The position numbers and the translations under genes were made by a program. Source: Paenibacillus sp. FSL R7-0204 (GTDB lineage: Bacteria; Bacillota; Bacilli; Paenibacillales; Paenibacillaceae). From it: 64,000 nucleotides of DNA. Below, piece by piece: positions 17,304 through 25,162 of this stretch (the first letter of the stretch is position 1; every line of letters begins with the position of its first letter). The stretch spans positions 3,038,001 through 3,102,000 of the forward strand of contig NZ_JBBOCA010000001.1 of assembly GCF_038002225.1 (NCBI RefSeq), given 5' to 3'. Under the pieces are notes generated by a model. The model had not been told where the DNA came from. It saw only the letters and a list, made by a program, of their open reading frames with translations, and made no database searches.

Positions 17304-18167
17304 TTACGCCTCCCAGCGGCCCAGAATCCCGCAGGGCAGATTCATGCCGGAGGCTGTAATCGGTAAGCCGATCTCACCGGAATTCAGCTTGCCGCCATAG
17401 CGCTTGCCCATGGTCATCGACAGCATGTTGCGCAGTACGGTTGGCGAGATGCCGGTTGTGTAGGAGTTAATAAGCATGAATAACGGACGGTCGCTCATAA
17501 TCTCCATGCAGCTCTCCAGGAACGGATAGAGACTGGATTCGAGCTTCCACATTTCACCGCCCGGTCCTCTTCCATAGGACGGCGGGTCCATAATAATGGC
17601 ATCATATTTACTGCCGCGGCGTTGTTCGCGCTGGACGAATTTGAATACATCATCGGTAATGAAGCGGAGCGGCTTGTCGGCAAGACCGGACAGGGCTACA
17701 TTCTCTTTGGCCCATTGAACCATTCCTTTGGCCGCATCGACATGCACGACGGAGGCTCCGGCACTTGCTGCCGCAACAGTGGCTCCGCCGGTATATGCGA
17801 ACAGGTTGAGGACGGAGATCGGCCGGTTAGCCGCTGCGATCTTGTCCATCATCCAGCGCCAGTTGGCCGCCTGCTCAGGGAACAGCCCGGTGTGCTTGAA
17901 GTTCGTCGGGCGGAGGTGGAACTTCAGCTTGCCGTAGCTGATTTTCCAGTCCTCCGGTATCGTCTTCTTCATCTCCCACTGCCCGCCTCCGGCGGAGCTG
18001 CGGTGATAATGTCCGTGCACATCCCGCCACTTGGCGCTCTCGCTGGCCAGTGGCCAGATGATCTGCGGGTCCGGCCGGCGCAGGATAATATCACCCCAGC
18101 GTTCGAGCTTCTCCCCGCCCCCGGTATCGATCACTTCATAGTCTTTCCAATCACTGGCTATATACAT
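17304..18167 (-). CDS. Class I SAM-dependent methyltransferase (rRNA methyltransferase-like)
   Basis: A 287-residue Rossmann-fold methyltransferase. The ATG at 18167, preceded by GAAGGATGG, is preferred over a TTG six codons upstream. The SAM site is LNLFAYTGGATVAAASAG followed by VHVDAAKGMVQWAKENV. The catalytic motif is MDPPSYGRGPGGEMWKLE, as in the PF10672 methyltransferases related to RlmI/RlmK. The N-terminus lacks a clear PUA domain, unlike full RlmI. The downstream RluA synthase starts within three bases of the stop, suggesting a joint role in rRNA modification. The base or position modified is not predictable. Confidence 0.88.
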   Translation of the reverse strand: MYIASDWKDYEVIDTGGGEKLERWGDIILRRPDPQIIWPLASESAKWRDVHGHYHRSSAGGGQWEMKKTIPEDWKISYGKLKFHLRPTNFKHTGLFPEQAANWRWMMDKIAAANRPISVLNLFAYTGGATVAAASAGASVVHVDAAKGMVQWAKENVALSGLADKPLRFITDDVFKFVQREQRRGSKYDAIIMDPPSYGRGPGGEMWKLESSLYPFLESCMEIMSDRPLFMLINSYTTGISPTVLRNMLSMTMGKRYGGKLNSGEIGLPITASGMNLPCGILGRWEA

Positions 18168-18380
18168 TTTTAATCCATCCTTCAAAAAGTCTTTTAGCCT
18201 TTATTGTACAACATTTAAGCGCGCAGCTACAAACAAAATGGTTGCAAAGCTGCGACTATTCCTAGTGTAGCCAACAAGCAGCGCTTGGTCCATCGAAAAG
18301 CAAGGCGTTCTGGCGCTTCGTACAGGGATTGTGTATGATCTGAATACAAGGTTACAGCTAGGGAAGGAGGCTGCACTCAG

Positions 18381-19199
18381 ATGTATAATCTTTCGGCGCT
18401 GTATCATCCGATTACAGCCAATCCGGCCGGGGGCGGCGAGTATCTGCCGGGCAGGCTGCTTCAGCCGTATATCCGCTGCTTCTGGGGATCAGGTGCACAG
18501 CCCCCGCTGCCGCAACGGACGGAGACCATCATACCTGACAGCTGCATGGATATTATATGGGAGTGGGATGAGCGGACAGGGGAGTCCGGCGGTATTTTTT
18601 GCGGGATCAACGATACTCCGTTCGAGTCAGGACAAGCAGCACAGCCTGTGCCTATGCAGCGGTTCGCCATCCGCTTTCACTTCTGGGCCGTTCATCTGTT
18701 CGCAGACGAGCCGCTGACAGAGGTACTGAATGTGCATGTTCCGGTAGAGCATTATTTCCGGACCTTCCGTAATGAGCTGGGAGACAGGCTCCAGCATATC
18801 CGTACAATGACTGAGCGCATCGCTGCTGCTGAAGACTTCCTTCTGCGGAGATTGGAATGGGGAAACCGCACCAGTGATGGGATGATGAATGCGGTCCACA
18901 GGCTGCTTACATCACGCGGAATCATGACGGCAGGGGCGCTGGAGAGCAGCTCGGGCCTAAGCAGCCGCCAGCTTGAACGGCTGTTCCGGCAGCATATCGG
19001 CCTTCCGCCCAAAAAGGTAGCCGATCTTATCCGCTTCCAGAATGTCTGGCGGGACCTGTACCGTTCTCCCCAGACCAAGGGCGTAATGCAGGATATAGTG
19101 TTCACCTACGGGTACAGCCACCAGTCGCATTTGATCAACAACTTCAAGAAATTCGCGGGCAGAACTCCGTTGGATGCGCTGAGCCATGCCCGGCGCTGA
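18381..19199 (+). CDS. AraC family transcriptional regulator
   Basis: A 272-residue regulator starting at ATG 18381 after AAGGAGG. The N-terminal 150 residues form a beta-rich ligand domain of the DUF6597 type (PGRLLQPYIRCFWGSGAQ, IIPDSCMDIIWEW, FAIRFHFWAVHLF). The C-terminal about 100 residues are two helix-turn-helix motifs: SSGLSSRQLERLFRQHIGLPPKKVADLIRF and DIVFTYGYSHQSHLINNFKKFAGRTP. The VOC gene begins about 105 bp downstream on the same strand and may be its target or partner. The inducer is unknown. Confidence 0.88.
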   Translation: MYNLSALYHPITANPAGGGEYLPGRLLQPYIRCFWGSGAQPPLPQRTETIIPDSCMDIIWEWDERTGESGGIFCGINDTPFESGQAAQPVPMQRFAIRFHFWAVHLFADEPLTEVLNVHVPVEHYFRTFRNELGDRLQHIRTMTERIAAAEDFLLRRLEWGNRTSDGMMNAVHRLLTSRGIMTAGALESSSGLSSRQLERLFRQHIGLPPKKVADLIRFQNVWRDLYRSPQTKGVMQDIVFTYGYSHQSHLINNFKKFAGRTPLDALSHARR

Positions 19200-19304
19200 T
19201 GTCGTTTTTTTGCAATACAAGCTATTCAGGCAGAAGTACAATGAGGATATATCGGCTGACACCAGCCTGATCACAATACAAGCAATGAAGGGAAGGATAT
19301 CATT

Positions 19305-19670
19305 ATGATCACAGCTTTTGACGGCATCAACCTGTACAGTAAAGACCCCGCAGCTCTGGTAGCATTCTATTCGGAGGTACTGGGCATTCCGGTTCCATTC
19401 GAGGGCTATGGAGAAGCTGGCGGAGCCAAAATTGCGATAGACGCCAGCCAGCCCGGCATCATTATATGGAACGCAGACAAGTGGGAGAACCTTACCACAG
19501 GAACCGTTAATCTGGTATTCTCCTGCGGCAGTCTGGATGAAACGTATGAGCAGCTGAAGGCGAAAGGACTGGATTGCCAGCCTCCGGCAACCATGGAGTA
19601 CGGCGGTAAAGAGATGAATTTCCGTGATCCCGACGGCAACGCAATTACCTTGCTGGAAGGCGGATATTGA
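19305..19670 (+). CDS. VOC (glyoxalase/bleomycin-resistance) family protein
   Basis: A 121-residue protein starting at ATG 19305 behind GAAGGGAAGG. It has the two beta-alpha-beta-beta-beta modules of the vicinal-oxygen-chelate fold: INLYSKDPAALVAFYSEVLGIPV at the start and YGGKEMNFRDPDGNAITLLEGGY at the end, with the usual terminal Glu metal ligand. Residues that would confer a specific activity such as glyoxalase I are not obvious. It is probably co-transcribed with the upstream AraC regulator. An imperfect hairpin around 19707-19749 may terminate it. Confidence 0.85.
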   Translation: MITAFDGINLYSKDPAALVAFYSEVLGIPVPFEGYGEAGGAKIAIDASQPGIIIWNADKWENLTTGTVNLVFSCGSLDETYEQLKAKGLDCQPPATMEYGGKEMNFRDPDGNAITLLEGGY

Positions 19671-19805
19671 TTATCCACACAGTATTTTAACAATAGGATT
19701 ATTGAGCAGCGTCAGTTCCGGGCAGCAGTTATGTCCTGGAGTGGCGCTGTTTGTGTTATACGGCAAGGATGGCTAGGCTAAGAGCAGAATCGCTTTTTTA
19801 AAGTA

Positions 19806-19835
19806 TTGACAATGATAATCATTATCAAATAAAAT
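19806..19835 (+). promoter_or_regulatory. Promoter with a perfect Fur box
   Basis: TGATAATCATTATCA at 19813-19827 matches the 15-bp 7-1-7 Fur box exactly. It lies between a consensus -35 TTGACA (19806-19811) and a -10 TAAAAT (19830-19835), so Fur bound here would block the polymerase when iron is plentiful. It drives the flavodoxin gene at 19932. Confidence 0.92.
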
Positions 19836-19931
19836 GAGATTAGCACAGTATTAAGTAAGTAAGATACGGTCTGCTTAAGGGACCGGATTATAGAGAATAC
19901 ATTTCATTTGTACCTTGGGAGGATAAAAGTC

Positions 19932-20384
19932 ATGGCTAAAGTGCTAGTGGCATATGCCAGCTTGACTGGCAATACGGAGGAAATCGCTGAACTGATCGTG
20001 GAAGGAATACGCGCGGCAGGCGGAGAGGCGGTACTGAAATCGGTCACCGACTGCAATGCGGATGAGATAAAAGATTATGAGGCTGTACTGCTGGGTGCGT
20101 ACACCTGGGGAGACGGCGAGCTGCCGGATGAATTCCTGGATTTCTATGAAGAGCTGGATGAGCTGGATCTCAGCGCCTGTAAGGCGGCGGCCTTCGGAAG
20201 CGGAGACACCGGGTATGAGATCTACTGCGGAGCGGTGGATCAGATTGAAGAGAAGCTGAAGGAGCGCGGGGCTGAGATTGTGCAGCCCAGCCTGAAGATT
20301 GAATACGGTCCGAATGCAGCGGAGAAAGAGGCTTGCCGCACCTACGGGCGCCAGTTCATCGAGACCTGCGCGGCGGTCTCTTAA
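19932..20384 (+). CDS. Flavodoxin (iron-repressed)
   Basis: A 150-residue short-chain flavodoxin. ATG 19932 is placed nine bases after GGGAGG and fits the family start KVLVAYASLTGNTEEIA, where TGNT binds the FMN phosphate. The loops around the flavin ring are LLGAYTWGDGELPDEFLDFYEEL and AAFGSGDTGYEIYCGAVDQ. Flavodoxin replaces ferredoxin as electron carrier during iron shortage, consistent with the perfect Fur box in its promoter. In B. subtilis the equivalent is the Fur-regulated ykuNOP operon, with flavodoxins YkuN and YkuP. The downstream gene starts two bases after its stop. Confidence 0.93.
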   Translation: MAKVLVAYASLTGNTEEIAELIVEGIRAAGGEAVLKSVTDCNADEIKDYEAVLLGAYTWGDGELPDEFLDFYEELDELDLSACKAAAFGSGDTGYEIYCGAVDQIEEKLKERGAEIVQPSLKIEYGPNAAEKEACRTYGRQFIETCAAVS

Positions 20385-20386
20385 GG

Positions 20387-21166
20387 ATGGGCGCGGCGGC
20401 AGGAGACTTCACAGGAACGAAGCCGGATGCGGAAGCAGGCCGGTACAGACGTCTGAATGATTACCGCATGGAGCATATCATGCTGGGCGGGGCCGAGGCG
20501 GCCGGCAGCGGAGCTCCTGCTACCGGACTTCCCCGCTGGAGACAGCAGGTTCAATATGCAGTCGGACATACGCTTAATGACTTCTACAGTCTCCGGCCTG
20601 AGGTGCGCCGGGAGACGCCGGTCCAGTTTCTGCTGGAGCGCCGCTGGCCCCCTAAGGGCAATGCTTTTCCTTCCCTGATGCATTACTGGGATGTCAAGCA
20701 GGCGGTGGCCGATGAGCTGATGCGGATTGTCGCGGGCAGTCACAAGAGGGAGATTCCGGTGATGCGTTTCGAGCAGTGGCATGTTCCTGTCCGGGAGCTT
20801 GAGATTGAGCTGGCGGTGATTTTTCAGCTGGCCTGGAATTCGGAGCTTGCGGGGCGCAGTCTGAATATCCAGAAATTCATGGTACACGCTGACCCGCAGG
20901 TGATTACCGGATTTCTGCATATGGCGAATGTGTTCTGCCATCAGGCTTACGGGAAGCCGGCGGAGACGATCGCCATCTACTCACTATTGGATGGCCGCAG
21001 GCAGCTGTATGACGGGGCAGACCTGCCCCTGCAGGAATCGCTGGATTATGTGCGCCTGCTGTCTGTCTTCCTGGAACGGGAAGAGCAGGCAGAGGGCTGC
21101 GTGAAATGCAGCAACCGCCGCAGCGAGCGGGATGAAGCCCAGGTGCGGGGCTACGGACTGATGTAG
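20387..21166 (+). CDS. Uncharacterised protein in the Fur-regulated flavodoxin operon (possible YkuO counterpart)
   Basis: A protein of about 259 residues that I do not recognise by domain. The ATG at 20387 lies two bases after the flavodoxin stop, though its ribosome site is weak; the frame is open upstream into the flavodoxin gene. Notable segments are QVQYAVGHTLNDFYSLRPEVR, RRWPPKGNAFPSLMHYWDVK, HKREIPVMRFEQWHV and IAIYSLLDGRRQLYDG, so it is Arg/Trp/His rich and soluble. Position and size recall B. subtilis YkuO, an unknown protein between two Fur-controlled flavodoxins, but that is inference from context. The terminator after it closes a two-gene iron-limitation operon. Confidence 0.7.
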   Translation: MGAAAGDFTGTKPDAEAGRYRRLNDYRMEHIMLGGAEAAGSGAPATGLPRWRQQVQYAVGHTLNDFYSLRPEVRRETPVQFLLERRWPPKGNAFPSLMHYWDVKQAVADELMRIVAGSHKREIPVMRFEQWHVPVRELEIELAVIFQLAWNSELAGRSLNIQKFMVHADPQVITGFLHMANVFCHQAYGKPAETIAIYSLLDGRRQLYDGADLPLQESLDYVRLLSVFLEREEQAEGCVKCSNRRSERDEAQVRGYGLM

Positions 21167-21193
21167 AAGCAGACGATGAATTGGAGACAGCCC

Positions 21194-21240
21194 AAAAAGC
21201 ATCTCCTTCAAGGTCATTTGACCGTGAGGGAATGCTTTTT
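21194..21240 (+). terminator. Terminator of the flavodoxin operon
   Basis: AAAAAGCAT (21194-21202) pairs with ATGCTTTTT (21232-21240), with extra pairing inside (TCC/GGA, GGTCA/TGACC). The A-tract and T-tract make it usable from both strands, so it may also end the convergent acetyltransferase transcript. Confidence 0.8.
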
Positions 21241-21337
21241 GGATTGTTTAGGAATTGTATGCTAAAAACAGCATACATTATGTTCACACACAGGCGTATG
21301 GGCCAACTGTATGCTTCTAGAAATACTAGTTGCCAGG

Positions 21338-22195
21338 CTAGCTGTTCAATGGAAAGGTATAATAATCCTGCTGGTTAAGCACGACAAATCCACAGCTCTC
21401 ATAGAGCTTCAGTGCATTCGGGTTATCCAGCGCAACCTCCAAATTCACTCCGTTATAATTCCGCTGCTCCCGCTCGATAGTCTGCTGGAGGGCACTCCGG
21501 CCGATGCCGAGACCGCGCAGCTTCTTGTCCACCGTAAATCCGTAGATCCAGGTTTCGTTGTCCTCCGACCACAAGCGCATTTTGCCGGCAGGCTGGCCGC
21601 TCAGCTCAATGATGATATGCTCCTGGGAGCCTTCCTGTTCGTGCAGCTCATACATTTCAGCGGCGTCCTCTTCAGTCATCTGGAACCCGTCGCAGTCGAA
21701 GGCGATGAGCAGAGGCGTCTCCTCAGGGCGTGCAGGCCGGAGCAGCACATTGCCGGAGGCTGAACTGGCCTCTGAGGCTCTGACTTTGCTGCCCTTACCC
21801 TCCCATTTCATCTGAAACTCAGAATGGCTGAAGGCAACCGGCAATGTCTTCAGACAGGCATTCCCTGAAGCCGAAGCCGCAGGGGTGTTAAGCAGCAGCG
21901 TCTTCGTCTTCCCTCGGCGGATAACGGCCTGAGCCTGCTCCCAGAGGGAGCTGAAGATGCCCCGGCGGCGGTAGCCCGGCCGGACCATGCCGCATACCTC
22001 CATATCACCGCCGATGCCGTACAAGCCGATGAATCCGGTCAGCAGCTCCCCTTCGTAGGATAACACCCACTCCGCACCGCCGGCTTCCCCCGGATGCCGG
22101 AGCATGTCCCAGTTCAGCTTCAGCGAGATTCCCTCATATTGCTCGCAGCGCTGCTGCAGCTCTTCAATCTGTTTCAGTGTATCTGTATTCGTCAA
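21338..22195 (-). CDS. Tandem GNAT-fold N-acetyltransferase
   Basis: A 285-residue protein starting at TTG 22195, supported by AGGAGG eight bases upstream. It holds two GNAT folds. The first (residues about 20-130) has MEVCGMVRPGYRRRGIFSSLWEQA, with the acetyl-CoA pyrophosphate loop R-R-R-G-I. The second (residues about 150-285) has IYGFTVDKKLRGLGIGRSALQQTI, with the R-G-L-G-I-G loop, and ends LDNPNALKLYESCGFVVL. Both loops look competent. The substrate is unknown. It is the second gene of a two-gene unit with the small acetyltransferase at 22208-22483, whose stop sits 12 bases upstream. Confidence 0.87.
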   Translation of the reverse strand: MTNTDTLKQIEELQQRCEQYEGISLKLNWDMLRHPGEAGGAEWVLSYEGELLTGFIGLYGIGGDMEVCGMVRPGYRRRGIFSSLWEQAQAVIRRGKTKTLLLNTPAASASGNACLKTLPVAFSHSEFQMKWEGKGSKVRASEASSASGNVLLRPARPEETPLLIAFDCDGFQMTEEDAAEMYELHEQEGSQEHIIIELSGQPAGKMRLWSEDNETWIYGFTVDKKLRGLGIGRSALQQTIEREQRNYNGVNLEVALDNPNALKLYESCGFVVLNQQDYYTFPLNS

Positions 22196-22207
22196 ACGAT
22201 CTTCCTC

Positions 22208-22483
22208 CTAATTGAGCACATCCTTGTATTCCGTGTGCTTCTCGAATTGATGGGCCGCATACGGGCACACTGGTACAATCTTGACACTCTGCTCACGGGC
22301 CAGGTCAACGACCGCCCGCACAAGTTTCTCTCCCGCACCCTGGCCGCGCAGATCTTCGGAGACAAAGGTATGGTCAATCACCAAATTCCCTGTGTTCTCT
22401 TCGGTTCTGTATGTAATCTCGGCCAGGTCTTTTCCGTCACCAGCGATATAGAAACGTCCTTCTCCCTTTGCGATTGTATCCAT
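22208..22483 (-). CDS. Small GNAT-fold acetyltransferase (YjdJ-like)
   Basis: A 91-residue minimal GNAT protein of the YjdJ/Gtn10 type. It has the beta-strand NLVIDHTFVSEDLRGQGAGEKLVRAVVDLAR, with R-G-Q-G-A-G as the acetyl-CoA loop, and the family-typical KIVPVCPYAAHQFEKH. ATG 22483 follows GAGGTTATAAG. Proteins of this family are about 90-100 residues and their substrates are unknown. It precedes the tandem acetyltransferase and overlaps its ribosome-site region. Confidence 0.88.
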   Translation of the reverse strand: MDTIAKGEGRFYIAGDGKDLAEITYRTEENTGNLVIDHTFVSEDLRGQGAGEKLVRAVVDLAREQSVKIVPVCPYAAHQFEKHTEYKDVLN

Positions 22484-22640
22484 CTTATAACCTCACTCCA
22501 TTCGGATATAGTGCCTTTATTTTACTACCCTGTGCGACAAAAAGCGAGAAAGGGGAAGAGAGGCTCCGGAGATCATTTACAGCAGGTTATTTTTGCGTAA
22601 TCATTTATAAAAATGGACCTAATTTGAAAATTACCCTATT

Positions 22641-22669
22641 TTGACTTGTTTATTTCCCGGTGCTATACT
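22641..22669 (+). promoter_or_regulatory. Sigma-A-type promoter of the L25 gene
   Basis: TTGACT (22641-22646) and TATACT (22664-22669) are separated by exactly 17 bp. The predicted start lies near 22676, leaving a leader of about 168 nt. B. subtilis ctc is a sigma-B gene; a vegetative promoter here would be different. Confidence 0.8.
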
Positions 22670-22697
22670 GATTCCATAGCAGGCAAATATGGTTAAT

Positions 22698-22739
22698 AAG
22701 AGACTGATTAGACATAAGAGCTAATTGGTCTTGTTTTTT
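22698..22739 (+). promoter_or_regulatory. Terminator-like hairpin in the L25 leader (possible attenuator)
   Basis: AAGAGACTGATTAG (22698-22711) pairs imperfectly with CTAATTGGTCTT (22721-22732), followed by G and six T (22734-22739). It lies between the promoter and the gene. A second GC-rich hairpin, CCGGGC/GCCCGG at 22778-22794, lies farther down the leader. The layout suggests transcription attenuation, but no ligand or leader peptide was identified. Confidence 0.5.
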
Positions 22740-22843
22740 ATTGCAGCTATGCTGACACTACTTGGCGTACGCCGCCCCCGGGCGACTTGCCCGGCTTCTG
22801 AACGAAGGGCGTAGCGCTCAAAAAACTATTAGGAGGAAATATC

Positions 22844-23455
22844 ATGAATACCACAGTACGCTTAACTGAAAGATCCGGATCGAATTCTTCCCAGCGCAGC
22901 AAAGGTTTTGTACCGGTTGTAGTTTACGGTGCAGGTTCAGATACCCAGTCCTTCTCAGCAGATGCCAAAACACTTAATGATATTCTCGGCAAAAATCCGC
23001 GTGCCATCCTGAAGGTGGAATTCCCGGGCTCCGGCTCGAAGAATGCGGTTATTCAGGAAGTGCAGCGCCAGCCGTTATCCCGTACACTGCTTCATGTAGA
23101 TTTGCAGCAGATTGACATGAAGGCTGATCTGGATACCAAGGTAGCCTTCCACTTCTCAGGTGATCCTATCGGTGTCAAGAGCGGCGGCGTGCAGCAGGTG
23201 GAGCTGTATGAGCTGGATATCCGGACCTTGCCGGACAAGCTGGAAGCAAACCTCGAAGTAGATATCAGCGGCCTCGATATCGGTGATCAATTGCTGGTAT
23301 CCGATCTGCCGAAGCATGAAGGCTGGGAGATTCTTACCCCTGAAGATACACTAATCGTGCGGATCTCGCCTCCGCTCGTGATGGAAGAGCCGGCTGATGA
23401 AGCTGCTGCCGCTCCAGCCGAGGAAAAGGCCGGAGCTGAGAAGTCTGAAGAATAA
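22844..23455 (+). CDS. rplY: 50S ribosomal protein L25 / general stress protein Ctc
   Basis: A 203-residue long-form L25 (TL5/Ctc type) starting at ATG 22844 after AGGAGG. The N-terminal domain binds 5S rRNA (LTERSGSNSSQRSKGFVPVVVYGAG, QEVQRQPLSRTLLHVDLQQID). The C-terminal beta domain (VKSGGVQQVELYELDIRTLPDKLEANLEVDISGLDIGD) ends in an acidic Ala/Glu tail, usual for the family. It stabilises the 5S region of the large subunit, and its B. subtilis counterpart is induced by stress. Here it forms a single-gene unit with a strong promoter, a structured leader and a strong terminator. Confidence 0.94.
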   Translation: MNTTVRLTERSGSNSSQRSKGFVPVVVYGAGSDTQSFSADAKTLNDILGKNPRAILKVEFPGSGSKNAVIQEVQRQPLSRTLLHVDLQQIDMKADLDTKVAFHFSGDPIGVKSGGVQQVELYELDIRTLPDKLEANLEVDISGLDIGDQLLVSDLPKHEGWEILTPEDTLIVRISPPLVMEEPADEAAAAPAEEKAGAEKSEE

Positions 23456-23553
23456 CACTTTTCTGGCTGTAGCCATCGAATTGCTATAAGCAGAGAACTC
23501 CGCAGATAGTCTGAGATAACGGCTGTATGGAGAGTCATAGTCTTTGATCAACC

Positions 23554-23597
23554 AGGAGCAGACATATCCTTAGCAGGGAATGGTCTGCTCCTTTTTG
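23554..23597 (+). terminator. Rho-independent terminator after the L25 gene
   Basis: AGGAGCAGAC (23554-23563) and GTCTGCTCCT (23583-23592) pair perfectly over 10 bp, followed by TTTTTGC. Confidence 0.9.
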
Positions 23598-23656
23598 CGG
23601 AAGCGGGAATCTGGTACATCCTGGTACTACATATGAGAGAGTAGGAGAGTGCATTC

Positions 23657-24988
23657 ATGAATCCTAATATAATCAAGCTGGTAAGCGGCTCCAATGCGAA
23701 GCTGGACGAGGCTTCCACCCAGGCAACCGTGAAGATATCCTGCAGCAGCTCCCCGGCGATTCTGGATATCAGCTGCTTCATGGTGGGCGAGAACGGGAAG
23801 GTGCCGTCCGATGATTTCTTTATCTTTTATAATCAGCCGGCTGACCCGAAGCACACGGTCGTATTCAATCCTATCGATAAATACAGCGGGGAGTTCGCTA
23901 TAGATCTGCGTGCGCTTAGCGCCTCGGGTATCGATAAATGCGTCTTCGCGGCTACGCTGGACGGTCCCGGCACCTTCGCCGATGTCAGAGGCTGCAGAAT
24001 CAGCGCTGCAGGGAAGGATACGGAGCTGGTATATGAAATTGTGGAAGGCAATGCCGAGACCTCGCTTGTGCTGGCAGAGCTGTACCGCCACGGCGGGGGC
24101 TTCAAGCTGCGCGCGGTTGGACGGGGCTTCCATGGCGGACTGAAGCCGCTGGCGGAAGCGCATGGGGTCGAGGTGGAAGACGAAGCGCCGGATAACGGCA
24201 GCGGAGCAGAGGATCAATCGGTGTCAGGCCATACGGAGGCAGCGGCTACATACAGCGGACCGCCTAAGGATACAGTTCAGGAGGAGGCTCCCCGGCCAGC
24301 ACTGAATTTGACGAAGATTGATCTTCTGAAGCAGCAGGTCGGAATTTCACTGCGTAAGAAGAATCTCGATCAGGAGAAGGCAAGGGTGGCCGTGGTGTTC
24401 GATGCATCTGGCTCTATGGCGCAGTTATATGCGAAGGGAGTCGTGCAACGGGCTTTTGAACGGGTGCTGGCTGTGGCGGCTAAGATGGATGATGACGGGA
24501 TGCTGGATGTCTGGTTCTTCGCCACCAAGAGTAAGAGAATGCCGAGCGTGAATGAACATGGATATGAGGATTATGTGAAGCGGACCTATCCGGGACCGAA
24601 GATGTTCGGGGGACTGGGCATCGGGAACAACGAGCCGGTGGTGATGGCGGATCTGATCAAGAAATATACGAAGGAGGAGCCGGGAGAGCTGCCGGTCTAT
24701 GTGGTGTTCTTCAGCGACGGGGGCATCTATGAGACGCCCAAAATATCGAAGCTGCTGATCCAGAGCTCGAAGCATAATATCTTCTGGCAATTTGTAGGGC
24801 TGGGGAATGCGGATTATGGCGTACTCCGTGAGCTGGACGATCTGCAGGGCCGTTATGTGGATAATGCCGACTTCTTCGCGCTGGATGATCTGGACGAGGT
24901 CAGCGATGAGGACCTGTATGACCGGCTGTTCAACGAGTACCCGAAATGGCTGCGTGAAGCCCGGCAGAAGGGCGTTGTGCGTTCATAG
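23657..24988 (+). CDS. TerD-like domain fused to a von Willebrand A (TerF-like) domain
   Basis: A 443-residue two-domain protein. Residues about 1-180 form a TerD-like beta-sandwich (VKISCSSSPAILDISCFMVGENGKVPSDDFFIFYNQP, FAIDLRALSASGIDKCVFAATLDG, ELVYEIVEG, ELYRHGGGFKLRAVGRGF), the Ca-binding module of the tellurium-resistance family. A linker of about 50 residues follows. Residues about 240-440 form a vWA domain with the metal site DASGSM at D249 and FFSDGG near residue 355, like TerF/TerY. There are no other ter genes next to it, so this single fusion may stand in for a larger ter cluster. Such proteins are linked to membrane stress and phage defence, with no defined activity. Confidence 0.85.
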   Translation: MNPNIIKLVSGSNAKLDEASTQATVKISCSSSPAILDISCFMVGENGKVPSDDFFIFYNQPADPKHTVVFNPIDKYSGEFAIDLRALSASGIDKCVFAATLDGPGTFADVRGCRISAAGKDTELVYEIVEGNAETSLVLAELYRHGGGFKLRAVGRGFHGGLKPLAEAHGVEVEDEAPDNGSGAEDQSVSGHTEAAATYSGPPKDTVQEEAPRPALNLTKIDLLKQQVGISLRKKNLDQEKARVAVVFDASGSMAQLYAKGVVQRAFERVLAVAAKMDDDGMLDVWFFATKSKRMPSVNEHGYEDYVKRTYPGPKMFGGLGIGNNEPVVMADLIKKYTKEEPGELPVYVVFFSDGGIYETPKISKLLIQSSKHNIFWQFVGLGNADYGVLRELDDLQGRYVDNADFFALDDLDEVSDEDLYDRLFNEYPKWLREARQKGVVRS

Positions 24989-25107
24989 AATGGAGTATAG
25001 AGGGCAGATCCGAAGCCGGGGAAGGGCTGGGGTCTGCTCTGTTTTTTGGTGCATGTGTGTGGATAGGAGAAGGCGCTGTTGAACAGAAGAGGGTAGTTTC
25101 AGACAGC

Positions 25108-25141
25108 TTGTCAGTTTACAACGTAACAGTGTTATGTTACG
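25108..25141 (+). promoter_or_regulatory. MerR-type promoter/operator of the yhbD-like operon
   Basis: CGTAACA (25122-25128) and TGTTACG (25135-25141) are perfect 7-bp inverted arms with six bases between. They lie inside a promoter with -35 TTGTCA (25108-25113) and -10 TATGTT (25133-25138) and a 19-bp spacer. A long spacer with a dyad inside is the hallmark of MerR-family control, and the first gene encodes a MerR-like protein. Confidence 0.65.
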
Positions 25142-25162
25142 ATGAGCGCAAGGAGTGGTGAT

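Noticed and set aside
24988..25107. Short frame continuing past the TerD-vWA stop
   Set aside because: No start, no ribosome site and no domain; it is read from the 3' flank.
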